From Patescibacteria group bacterium UBA5187 (GTDB lineage: Bacteria > Patescibacteriota > Minisyncoccia > Phycocordibacterales > PALSA-1337): DNA of 10,425 nt. The position numbers and the translations under genes are program-made. The notes beneath the pieces are model-generated. The model made no database searches. It was not told the DNA's origin and saw nothing but the letters and a program-made list of their open reading frames with translations. The DNA is taken from NCBI GenBank assembly GCA_002413065.1, contig DHWH01000026.1:6456-16880 (forward strand). Direction: 5' to 3'. Numbering within the stretch: the stretch's first letter is position 1; every line of letters begins with the position of its first letter. Below are positions 1-6,334 of the stretch, piece by piece.

Positions 1-45
1 CTATACTTACAGGGTAGAATTTATTATCAGTAATATATAACACAC

Positions 46-285
46 ATGAAAGCTTTACATGGCATTGCGTTTGTCTTGCTCGTGATCGGCGGTTTGAACT
101 GGCTCCTTATCGGTCTCTTTGATTGGGGAGTTGGAATGGTTCTCGGAACCGTCCTCTCGAAGATCGTTTACATCCTCGTAGGATTGTCAGCCATCTACCT
201 CATCATCGATCACAAGAAGACCTGCAAATGCTGCGACAAGTCGTGCGACAAATCATCAATGTCCACACCAGGACAGACGATGTAA
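46..285 (+). CDS. DUF378-family small two-helix membrane protein with Cys-rich tail
   Basis: This 79-residue protein has two hydrophobic helices, at about residues 5-25 and 37-55. The first contains GGLNWLLIGLF, which is typical of the DUF378 family of small inner-membrane proteins, whose function is unknown. The C-terminal tail is short, polar and Cys-rich, with Cys60, Cys62, Cys63 and Cys67 set among lysines (KKTCKCCDKSCDK). Such a tail could bind a metal or be redox-active; that is inference. The ATG start is the first in frame and the hydrophobic segment follows at once. No Shine-Dalgarno sequence precedes it; the 45 upstream bases are AT-rich. It is the only plus-strand gene and ends just before the hairpin terminator at 307-334. 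The family assignment is fairly secure; the role is not. Confidence 0.85.
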   Translation: MKALHGIAFVLLVIGGLNWLLIGLFDWGVGMVLGTVLSKIVYILVGLSAIYLIIDHKKTCKCCDKSCDKSSMSTPGQTM

Positions 286-306
286 TCACAGTAATACGAT
301 TACAAC

Positions 307-334
307 AAAAACCACATTATAGGTGTGGTTTTTT
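307..334. terminator. Bidirectional rho-independent terminator between convergent genes
   Basis: A perfect 10-bp stem (307-316 pairing with 324-333, core ACCACA/TGTGGT) encloses a 7-nt loop. A T run follows on the plus strand, and the A run on the left arm gives a U run for minus-strand transcripts. It lies 22 nt after the DUF378 stop and about 20 nt after the ABC exporter stop, so it can end both convergent transcripts. Confidence 0.85.
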
Positions 335-354
335 GTTTGCTTTACTGTAGTGAC

Positions 355-2151
355 CTACCCATGCAACCCGATCTGCAATTCATATAACCTGCGATATTCT
401 CCTCCTTGAATCTTGAGCAATTCTTCATGTCTTCCCGATTCAACGATCCTACCTTCTTTGAAAACAATGATCTTGTCAGCTTTTCGCACCGTACTCAAAC
501 GGTGCGCGATGATGAAAGTCGTTTTACCTCTCATCAACTCTTCCAATGAAGTCGTGATGATTTGTTCTGATCCGGCATCGAGTGCTGATGTTGGCTCATC
601 GAGAATGAGAATCGCCGGATTACGGAGAATTGCTCGGGCAATGGCGACTCTCTGTTTCTGACCGACTGACAGTTTGACTCCGCGCTCGCCGACGATCTGC
701 TTCCATTGTAGAGGGAATTTTTCGATGAATGGCAAGGCGTGGGCTTTGCGCGCAGCTTCTTTCATTTGTTCTTCCGTCGCCTGGAAATTACCATATTTGA
801 TGTTCATCTCGATCGTATCATTAAAGAGAACGACTTCCTGGGGTACAACGGCGATGCGAGAACGTAATCTGTGTAAATTTACCTTCCGAATGTCATGTCC
901 GTCTATTTCAATGTCTCCTTCTTCTGGAAAATGATATGCGGAAATCAAATCCACCAATGTACTCTTGCCTACACCTGATTCCCCGACAAGTGCGATAACT
1001 TCCCCGGGCTTTACATCAAAAGTGATATCTATGAGAACCGGCTTTTCTTTTTCATAATAAAACGAAACATTTTTGAATGAAATGCCTCCACGAATATCGA
1101 AAGTGACCGCATCTGCCGGCTCATATCGCTCCGGTTCCATTTGTAAGATCTTTTCAGTTTCTTGAATATTAATAATTCCATTCTGAATCGTCTGCCAATT
1201 GCGTCCAATGGTGACAAACGGCCCGAAGATCATGGCTGCATATGCATTGAAGGCAATGAGTTCTCCGAGTGTCATCATGCCAGCCCGAATATAATAAACA
1301 GAAAATACAAAAATGAGAATCTGGGTCCCGAGAATCGCAAACCGCTGAAAGAGAGTGAGCCCGCCCCACACACCCGTCAAACGCATCCATGCCGGCACGG
1401 CACTTTTCCTAATGTCCAATAAATTTGTCCTTTCATGCTTCTCGGTTGTTGCTTGCTTGATTGCTTGTGCATTGCCTATTACGTCATATGCATCGCCCCA
1501 TAACTTTGTTATTTTACTCCAATAATCTCTCTGATAATCGCCCAGCGACTTCGTTTTTCCAATGAGAACTCCCAGATATAAAAATAATCCTATCAAAAGA
1601 AAAAGAGCGAGAATCGGTTTCAGATAAAAGGCGATGATGAAGGCAAATACGATGCTCAAAATCTGCGGCGCCAAATCAATCACGATTCTTCCTGCTATGG
1701 TCTCTAAGGCATTTCCTGCAAAATGAATCTTTTCCCCGATTTCACCAATTTTATTTTTCTTATGAAAAGACATCGGAAGTTCCACGAGAAAACTAAATCC
1801 TTCCGCAATATAATCCAACCAGATTGTATTTGATAGATATTCGCTCGTAAGGGTACTTTTCCAGTCAACGATATACGTTATGCATTGAATGATCGTCCAT
1901 AAAATAAGGATAGCGACAAATACGGGCAGTGCAATGCCGAAAATGGTAAATGTTCCGTTATTCGTAATTGAATCGAAAAAGAGTCCGGCAATGTATGGTA
2001 TGAAACCATTTCCAATAGCTGAAAGTATGCCTACCCCGGTTAGAAATAAGATCGTTTTCTTATATTTAGAGAGGTAGCGAAAAAGCACCTTGAACCCCGT
2101 ATATAGGCTTTCTTTGGTAACCTTTGTTTTATTTATAATATCTTCTGCCAT
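355..2151 (-). CDS. ABC exporter, fused transmembrane and ATPase domains (MsbA/MDR type)
   Basis: This 598-residue half-transporter is of normal length for the family. Residues about 30-320 form the exporter-type membrane domain with several hydrophobic helices; about 350-598 form the ATPase. Visible motifs are an aromatic A-loop at Tyr365/Tyr366, Walker A GESGVGKST (390-398), Q-loop Gln438, signature LSVGQ (494-498), Walker B ILILDE ending at Glu519, D-loop SALD (522-525) and switch His550. All catalytic residues are present. The signature has Val where LSGGQ has its first Gly, a variant tolerated in other exporters. No second half-transporter is adjacent, so it probably acts as a homodimer. 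The substrate (lipid, peptide or drug) cannot be read from the sequence. It starts 46 nt after the valS stop on the same strand, so it may be co-transcribed with valS or use the weak promoter at 2164-2172. Confidence 0.93.
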   Translation of the reverse strand: MAEDIINKTKVTKESLYTGFKVLFRYLSKYKKTILFLTGVGILSAIGNGFIPYIAGLFFDSITNNGTFTIFGIALPVFVAILILWTIIQCITYIVDWKSTLTSEYLSNTIWLDYIAEGFSFLVELPMSFHKKNKIGEIGEKIHFAGNALETIAGRIVIDLAPQILSIVFAFIIAFYLKPILALFLLIGLFLYLGVLIGKTKSLGDYQRDYWSKITKLWGDAYDVIGNAQAIKQATTEKHERTNLLDIRKSAVPAWMRLTGVWGGLTLFQRFAILGTQILIFVFSVYYIRAGMMTLGELIAFNAYAAMIFGPFVTIGRNWQTIQNGIINIQETEKILQMEPERYEPADAVTFDIRGGISFKNVSFYYEKEKPVLIDITFDVKPGEVIALVGESGVGKSTLVDLISAYHFPEEGDIEIDGHDIRKVNLHRLRSRIAVVPQEVVLFNDTIEMNIKYGNFQATEEQMKEAARKAHALPFIEKFPLQWKQIVGERGVKLSVGQKQRVAIARAILRNPAILILDEPTSALDAGSEQIITTSLEELMRGKTTFIIAHRLSTVRKADKIIVFKEGRIVESGRHEELLKIQGGEYRRLYELQIGLHG

Positions 2152-2163
2152 GCTGAATTACAG

Positions 2164-2172
2164 ATTTTACCA
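2164..2172 (-). promoter_or_regulatory. Possible extended -10 promoter for the ABC exporter
   Basis: On the minus strand the sequence TGGTAAAAT matches an extended -10 element (TG, one base, then 5 of 6 matches to TATAAT). It lies in the valS/exporter spacer, 12 nt before the exporter ATG. No good -35 box is visible, and transcripts starting here would have almost no leader. The call rests on one short motif. Confidence 0.3.
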
Positions 2173-2197
2173 CAAAAACGTATGTGATCTATATTAT

Positions 2198-4375
2198 CTA
2201 CACCGGCCACTTTTCCACCATCAAAAGACTTTTATCGCTTTTATTCGAGTGCGGCAGATCCGCCCAGATTTCTTCGGTTACATACGGCATGAACGGATGA
2301 AGTGCGGCGATCATGCGTATGAGACATTGCAGGAGAAACTGCTTGCGCGAGACGATTTCTTCAGGACTTCCTTCTGCAAGAATTTTCTTGCTCTCTTCGA
2401 GAATGACGTCGGCAACTTCATGCCAGGCATATGCATACAGTTTTTCGCTGACCAGATAAAACTTGAATTCATCCATCTCTTTTGTGATCTCATTGAGCAA
2501 TTCATTTAGACGTTGTATGTGCACAGCATCTGCAGAAGACCAGGCAGTAAATGTCGGATCATATGTAACATCCTCACCAACTGCAGTCAAAATAAACCGT
2601 GTCATATTCCACACTTTATTGGCAAACAATTTGTATGCCTTTATTTTATCCTCACCTACTTTGCTGTCATTACCCGGACCAACACCTACGATGAGAGACA
2701 TGCGCACTGCATCAGCGCCGTATTTTGCGATCATATCCAAAGGGTCAATGTTATTTCCCAGAGACTTGCTGATCTTTCTTCCCTGCGCATCGCGAACAAG
2801 CCCGTGCAAATACACTGTTTTGAATGGCGCTTCATTCAACAGGTACGTGCTCATGAGTATCATGCGCGCAACCCAGAAAAAGAGAATGTCCGAACCTGTC
2901 TCAAGAATAGTTGTGGGATGATATGCCCGATTCTTTTTGAATTCAGCCTCATCCGGCCAACCAAGCGTCGAGAATGTCCAAAGACCTGAAGAAAACCACG
3001 TATCGAGAGTATCTTCATCTTGCGTCCAACCTTCACCCTTGGGAGCTTCCATGCCGCAGTATAATTCAGCACCCTTATACCACACCGGCACGCGATGCCC
3101 ATACCAAATCTGCCGCGAGATGCACCAATCGCGCAAATTCTCTATCCAATGAAAATATACTTTTTCAAATCGTTCTGGAATAACCTGTATCGCAGATGAA
3201 CCGGCAACAGCTTCTTTCATTAATGTTTTCAAGGTCGTCGTTTTTCCGTCACGTTCAAATTCTGTATTCACGCCGACGAACCACTGCAATTTTGGCAATG
3301 GCTCGATGACACCGCCCGTACGCTGGGCGATACTTATGTTATGTTCGATATCTTCCTCTTTCTCGAGCAGACCTTGTTCTTTGAGCCAAGCAACCACAGC
3401 CTCGCGAGCCTCAGCTACTTTTTTTCCTTTTATGGCGTCACTGCCGGCCGTCATTTTGGCGTATTCATTGATAACCTGTTTCAAAGGCAAAACATGTCTT
3501 TGCGCCATTTCCCAGTCAATCGAACTATGTGCAGGCGTCACGCCGAGAGCACCCGTACCAAACTCAGGTTCCACAGAACGATCGGCGATCACTTTTAAAT
3601 GGATCGGTTCGCCGGCAAATACCGCATCGTATTCCTTGCCGACATAGTGCGCGTATCTCGCATCATCAGGATGTACGGCAATAGCAGTATCACCTAATTT
3701 GGTTTCCGGTCGAGTGGTCGAAATCGAAATCGGAATATCTTTTGAATATTTAAATGTATACAGTTTTGTTTTGCGAGTTTCGTATTCGATCTCATCATCA
3801 GAGATAGTTGTCTGCCCTTTCGGATCCCAATTGACGACGCGGTTGCCGCGATAGATCAGACCATCATCGTACATTTTTTTAAAAGCTGTGCGTACGGCAA
3901 AATTGCGTGCTTCATCCAGCGTGAATGCTTCGCGCGACCAATCGATGGAACAGCCCATCTTGCGCATTTGCTTCACGATCGTATCCCGGCTTTGCTGCGC
4001 GAATACATCTATGCGCTTGAGTAGTTCTTCGCGGCCGAGATCATGTCTCGATTTTCCTTCTTTCTTTTGAATGTCTTTTTCCACGACCGCCTGAGTGGCG
4101 ATAGCTGCATGATCTGTTCCGGGGATCCATACTGTTTTTTTGCCTTTCATTCGGGCATATCTGACCATGATATCTTCAATGGCCAGCATCAGAGCGCTTC
4201 CCATATGCAAAACCCCGGTCACGTTAGGCGGCGGCAACACGATGGAAAATGGTTCGCCCTTTTGGTTGCGTTCAGGCAATTTGTCCGGATTGAAAAAACC
4301 ACTCTCTTCCCAGAGTGCATATATGCGGTCTTCGGTCGTTTTCGGATCATACGGCTTCAGGAATTTATCGTTCAT
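2198..4375 (-). CDS. valS: Valyl-tRNA synthetase (short form)
   Basis: This class I synthetase charges tRNA-Val with valine in the cytoplasm. Landmarks are PPPNVTGVLHMGS (HIGH region, HMGS at 57-60), the inserted editing domain with TTRPET (220-225) and GTGALGVTPAHSSID (273-287), the tail of the catalytic domain with DEDTLDTWFSSGLW (453-466), and KISKS (534-538). A helical anticodon-binding domain ends at LHPFMPYVTEEIW and MVEKWPV. Two oddities: the second His of HIGH is Ser60, and the first Asp of the usual PAHDxxD editing motif is Ser284, while the second (Asp287) is kept. At 725 residues it lacks the C-terminal coiled-coil arm of typical 880-950-residue bacterial enzymes; this looks like a complete short form because the domain end is natural. 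The ATG is well placed and no Shine-Dalgarno precedes it. Confidence 0.97.
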   Translation of the reverse strand: MNDKFLKPYDPKTTEDRIYALWEESGFFNPDKLPERNQKGEPFSIVLPPPNVTGVLHMGSALMLAIEDIMVRYARMKGKKTVWIPGTDHAAIATQAVVEKDIQKKEGKSRHDLGREELLKRIDVFAQQSRDTIVKQMRKMGCSIDWSREAFTLDEARNFAVRTAFKKMYDDGLIYRGNRVVNWDPKGQTTISDDEIEYETRKTKLYTFKYSKDIPISISTTRPETKLGDTAIAVHPDDARYAHYVGKEYDAVFAGEPIHLKVIADRSVEPEFGTGALGVTPAHSSIDWEMAQRHVLPLKQVINEYAKMTAGSDAIKGKKVAEAREAVVAWLKEQGLLEKEEDIEHNISIAQRTGGVIEPLPKLQWFVGVNTEFERDGKTTTLKTLMKEAVAGSSAIQVIPERFEKVYFHWIENLRDWCISRQIWYGHRVPVWYKGAELYCGMEAPKGEGWTQDEDTLDTWFSSGLWTFSTLGWPDEAEFKKNRAYHPTTILETGSDILFFWVARMILMSTYLLNEAPFKTVYLHGLVRDAQGRKISKSLGNNIDPLDMIAKYGADAVRMSLIVGVGPGNDSKVGEDKIKAYKLFANKVWNMTRFILTAVGEDVTYDPTFTAWSSADAVHIQRLNELLNEITKEMDEFKFYLVSEKLYAYAWHEVADVILEESKKILAEGSPEEIVSRKQFLLQCLIRMIAALHPFMPYVTEEIWADLPHSNKSDKSLLMVEKWPV

Positions 4376-4382
4376 GAAGGAA

Positions 4383-4391
4383 ATAGTACCA
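4383..4391 (-). promoter_or_regulatory. Possible extended -10 promoter for valS
   Basis: The minus-strand sequence TGGTACTAT resembles an extended -10 box (TG plus 4 of 6 matches to TATAAT). Only 7 nt separate it from the valS ATG, which would make the mRNA leaderless. The -35 region is weak. A similar TGCTACTAT occurs before the second binding-protein gene. Confidence 0.28.
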
Positions 4392-4432
4392 GAAATTGGA
4401 GCTTTTTAGAAGGATCGGAAAGCGCTAAGCAC

Positions 4433-4927
4433 TCAATAATTCCTATAATACATCGGCTGCTGCCAGGACGGCTGGACATAATAATTGGGCTGCGGGACGT
4501 AGTAAGGTTGCGAGTAATAATGCGGCTGGTACTGCTGATAATAGTGCTGTTGCGGAGCCGGATAGATAATTGGCTGTAAAACAGGATATGAGTAATAACT
4601 GTTGTGAGAATAAGATCCGTATGAATTGGAACAGCAATAGGACTGACTGCAGCAGCCTGAATACCCCGAGTATGAACTACAGCATGATGATCCGCCGTAA
4701 TAAGAAGATTGGCAGCAATTTCCTGAGTACGAATCATATCCGCCGAAGCCGGCTGAAAATCCCGCCGAAAAACCGATAGAGCCTCCATAGCCATAATCCC
4801 CGTACCCGTAATCGTCATAATAATCTGCATGCGCCGTGTGCACAGCACCCGCAAACATGCCCGCTGTGCAAAAAATAACCACAGCCACTACGATATACGC
4901 TATGCGGTTATGAATAATTGATTTCAT
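4433..4927 (-). CDS. Secreted Tyr/Gly/Ser-rich low-complexity protein with four Cys-Cys pairs
   Basis: I do not recognise a family for this 164-residue protein. A basic N-terminus, a hydrophobic core (about 10-28) and an AHA site at 32-34 form a classical Sec signal peptide with predicted cleavage before Asp35. The mature part of about 130 residues holds 31 tyrosines. It has three zones: a Gly/Tyr/Asp/Phe stretch (35-68), a Ser/Gly/Tyr stretch with vicinal cysteines at 71-72, 82-83, 92-93 and 98-99, and a Gln/Pro/Tyr-rich tail with repeated YY and QP units (about 111-164). No membrane segment follows the signal peptide. The composition suggests an exported, possibly disulfide- or tyrosine-cross-linked surface or matrix protein; that is inference. 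A rival frame over the same DNA has no signal peptide and an ordinary shadow composition. The stop codon appears to be TGA. A dyad in its leader (4944-4978) may regulate it. Confidence 0.72.
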   Translation of the reverse strand: MKSIIHNRIAYIVVAVVIFCTAGMFAGAVHTAHADYYDDYGYGDYGYGGSIGFSAGFSAGFGGYDSYSGNCCQSSYYGGSSCCSSYSGYSGCCSQSYCCSNSYGSYSHNSYYSYPVLQPIIYPAPQQHYYQQYQPHYYSQPYYVPQPNYYVQPSWQQPMYYRNY

Positions 4928-4943
4928 GATATATAGATTGAGA

Positions 4944-4978
4944 CGTGACGGATAAGGGGCTGTTACTTATTGGTCACG
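4944..4978 (-). promoter_or_regulatory. Leader hairpin upstream of the Tyr/Cys-rich secreted protein gene
   Basis: An inverted repeat pairs CGTGAC with GTCACG (4944-4949 with 4973-4978). A 2x2 internal loop follows, then ATAAG/CTTAT (4952-4956 with 4966-4970) and a 9-nt loop. It sits 16 nt upstream of the ATG at 4927 and has no U tract, so it is not an obvious terminator. It could be an operator or an mRNA leader structure. Confidence 0.4.
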
Positions 4979-5006
4979 ATAACATGAAGAGCATAAATTC
5001 GGCAAG

Positions 5007-5050
5007 GCAACAGAAAAACCGCATCCTTTCGAATGCGGTTTTTCTGTTGC
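5007..5050 (-). terminator. Strong terminator hairpin after the cold-shock gene
   Basis: A perfect 18-bp stem (5007-5024 with 5033-5050) surrounds an 8-nt loop. The core is ACCGCAT/ATGCGGT flanked by A5/T5 blocks. It begins 17 nt past the cold-shock stop codon. The T run is inside the stem on either strand, so it should work in both directions and insulates the downstream secreted-protein gene. Confidence 0.8.
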
Positions 5051-5067
5051 TAGAGCGAACAGGCGTA

Positions 5068-5265
5068 TTAAACGCGTGTTACATTCTTTGCACTTGGTCC
5101 TTTTTGGCCATCTACGATCTCGAAATTGACGGTGTCGCCAACTTTGAGCTCATTGAAAGATACGCCTGAAAGATCGTTAGAGTGGAAGAAAAGGTCCTTT
5201 GCTTCGCCTTCGCGAGCAATGAATCCAAATCCTTTCTCTGTAAGGGTCTTGATTGTTCCTTGCAT
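5068..5265 (-). CDS. Cold-shock domain protein, CspA family
   Basis: This 65-residue protein is a single cold-shock domain, a five-stranded OB fold that binds single-stranded RNA and DNA and acts as an RNA chaperone in the cytoplasm. The RNP1 motif KGFGFI is at residues 11-16 and the RNP2-like DLFFHS at 24-29, with the usual aromatic residues for stacking on bases. The end KGPSAKNVTRV is typical of the family. Length is normal. The ATG at 5265 is the start because MQGTIKTLTEKGFGFI aligns with the family N-terminus. It has its own extended -10 promoter (5318-5345), a leader of roughly 45 nt containing a small AAGAAA/TTTCTT stem-loop, and a strong terminator, so it is monocistronic. No Shine-Dalgarno precedes the start. 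Confidence 0.96.
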   Translation of the reverse strand: MQGTIKTLTEKGFGFIAREGEAKDLFFHSNDLSGVSFNELKVGDTVNFEIVDGQKGPSAKNVTRV

Positions 5266-5317
5266 GATATTGATATAATGTAATATTGAAGAAATTCGAC
5301 GCGTTTCTTGAGGTTCA

Positions 5318-5345
5318 ATTATAGCATAGATAGCTTATAAATCAA
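5318..5345 (-). promoter_or_regulatory. Promoter of the cold-shock gene
   Basis: On the minus strand, TTGATT (5340-5345, 4 of 6 matches to the -35 consensus) is followed after 16 nt by a perfect TATAAT (5318-5323). This is preceded by TG at the extended -10 position (TGCTATAAT). Predicted transcription starts near 5311, giving a leader of about 45 nt. This is the clearest sigma-70-type promoter in the window. Confidence 0.65.
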
Positions 5346-5353
5346 TGTGTACG

Positions 5354-5386
5354 AACATTCGCCACGAATTGTTCATGGCGAATGTT
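5354..5386. promoter_or_regulatory. 11-bp inverted repeat between the SPW gene and the cold-shock promoter
   Basis: AACATTCGCCA (5354-5364) pairs perfectly with TGGCGAATGTT (5376-5386). The 11-nt loop can form three further pairs around a TTG tip. It begins 17 nt after the SPW-protein stop codon and ends 8 nt before the cold-shock -35 box. No U run follows on the minus strand, so it could be a U-less terminator for the SPW gene or a protein-binding site at the cold-shock promoter. Confidence 0.5.
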
Positions 5387-5403
5387 GTAATTGAGCGATA
5401 GAT

Positions 5404-5598
5404 TTAGGCATGCTGATGCGTATGGGTGTGTACGTCTTCCCTGTATTTGCGTTCTTGCACTGCACCGGCAAATCCGAGAATGGCTACGAGGATTCCTACA
5501 ATAACGAGGTTTGTAGTCATGCCATCAGGGGAAAAGCCGAGAAATGGGGAAATCAATACCCATAAGCCTAAAATACCGTTTACCCATTGAGTCCACAT
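5404..5598 (-). CDS. SPW-repeat-type small membrane protein with His-rich tail
   Basis: This 64-residue protein has two hydrophobic helices, at about 5-22 and 30-47. The segment NGILGLWVLISPFLGF resembles the SPW repeat of small bacterial and archaeal membrane proteins, with SPF in place of SPW (17-19). Only one repeat unit is present, against two in many family members. The C-terminus carries alternating histidines, His57, His59, His61 and His63, a possible metal-binding tail. The ATG at 5598 starts directly before the first helix and lacks a Shine-Dalgarno sequence. The gene stands alone, separated from the hydrolase by 103 nt with an imperfect hairpin, and from the cold-shock gene by an inverted repeat. 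Function unknown. Confidence 0.75.
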   Translation of the reverse strand: MWTQWVNGILGLWVLISPFLGFSPDGMTTNLVIVGILVAILGFAGAVQERKYREDVHTHTHQHA

Positions 5599-5622
5599 GG
5601 TATTTTGAAGGTTAGAAGGTAT

Positions 5623-5667
5623 AAGTGAAGCCTTTAGTTCGACTACGCTAAAGTAATGCTTCTACTT
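5623..5667. repeat. Imperfect hairpin in the hydrolase/SPW spacer
   Basis: AAGT, GAAGC and CTTTAG (5623-5637) pair in order with CTAAAG, GCTTC and ACTT (5648-5667), interrupted by a TAAT bulge and a single T bulge. There is a 10-nt loop. It lies in the 103-nt spacer, 35 nt after the stop of the hydrolase gene. It has no clear U tract on the minus strand. It may end the uptake operon or structure the leader of the SPW gene. Confidence 0.4.
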
Positions 5668-5701
5668 TTAGTACGAAATGTGCCGGAAAATGGTTTACAG
5701 C

Positions 5702-6334
5702 TTATACAAGAGCATCATAAACGGTTTTTGCCAATTTTAACTGTTCTGACTCGTCAAGATGTATACCATCGATCTTGCTCGATACAATCGAATCATTGGC
5801 ATCAATAAAAGTACTGTTCGTCTCAGCCGCAACTTTTTTATATAACTCCGGAAGCTTCCGTATCTTTTCCATTCCCTCAATGAAAGACTCGTGCCATCCA
5901 TTATCAGATGCTATGATCCGCGGCGGACAGATAATAAGAATCTTGGGCGTACCATGCATCTCGGCATTTCTGATTATAGAAATTGTCTCAAGAAGATTAT
6001 TGGCGATCTCATCAGGACTCAATTGATACTTGTCGTTTACATCATTCGTTCCCAACATAATAATAAATCGGTCCACAGGTTCATGCGAAAACATACACGG
6101 CAACACATAAGTAATGCCGTTCAATTCAGGAGATGATTTATCTGATTTCAGCGTCCTGCCACATAAACCTTCGCTGATCACTTCATACCCGGATCCCAGA
6201 TGTTTCTGAAGAACAGACGGCCACCTGATATCCCGTGAATATCTTTGATCGGTCCCAGGAACAGCACCCCATGTATTGGAATCACCGTAGCAGATAATTG
6301 TTTTTGCAGAATCTATGCTCATAGTTATTTGCAT
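5702..6334 (-). CDS. SGNH/GDSL hydrolase, arylesterase/perhydrolase-like
   Basis: This 210-residue cytoplasmic-type protein has no signal peptide. It carries all SGNH blocks: GDSN (17-20) with nucleophile Ser19, block II around Gly59 in GLCGRT, GTND (95-98) with the oxyanion-hole Asn97, and DGIHLD (189-194) giving catalytic Asp189 and His192. From memory, segments such as GDSNTWG, RWPSVL, the EGLCGRT/LNG region and IIMLGTND resemble the Mycobacterium smegmatis arylesterase/acyltransferase group more than lysophospholipase TesA. It would hydrolyse or transfer acyl esters; the substrate is unknown. Its ATG overlaps the livF stop by one base (TAATG), so it is probably translationally coupled. 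Met5 (6322) is a possible alternative start just before the conserved core. A gene of this kind is not a standard part of branched-chain amino acid transport. Confidence 0.92.
   Translation of the reverse strand: MQITMSIDSAKTIICYGDSNTWGAVPGTDQRYSRDIRWPSVLQKHLGSGYEVISEGLCGRTLKSDKSSPELNGITYVLPCMFSHEPVDRFIIMLGTNDVNDKYQLSPDEIANNLLETISIIRNAEMHGTPKILIICPPRIIASDNGWHESFIEGMEKIRKLPELYKKVAAETNSTFIDANDSIVSSKIDGIHLDESEQLKLAKTVYDALV

Noticed and set aside
494..780. Degenerate LSVGQ signature in the ABC exporter as a sign of inactivity
   Set aside because: Walker A, Walker B Glu, Q-loop and switch His are intact, and Val at this position occurs in active exporters.
2463..2989. Long plus-strand frames of about 150 codons opposite valS
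   Set aside because: They lie antisense to confirmed valS motifs, overlap one another in different frames, and show no domain or signal.
4372..4854. A 160-codon minus-strand frame overlapping the Tyr-rich protein gene and ending in an ATGA overlap with valS
   Set aside because: Its product has no signal peptide, domain or recognisable motif and reads like a shadow rich in Ile/Ser/Thr/Arg. The rival frame has a clean signal peptide and patterned composition, so both cannot easily be real.
5007..5050. The 18-bp perfect inverted repeat as a transposon end or attachment site
   Set aside because: Its position just after a stop codon, GC core and A/T flanks fit a terminator, and there is no integrase, transposase or second copy nearby.
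4945..5169. A 74-codon plus-strand frame across the cold-shock terminator
   Set aside because: It reads through an 18-bp terminator hairpin and then antisense to the cold-shock gene, whose coding is certain.
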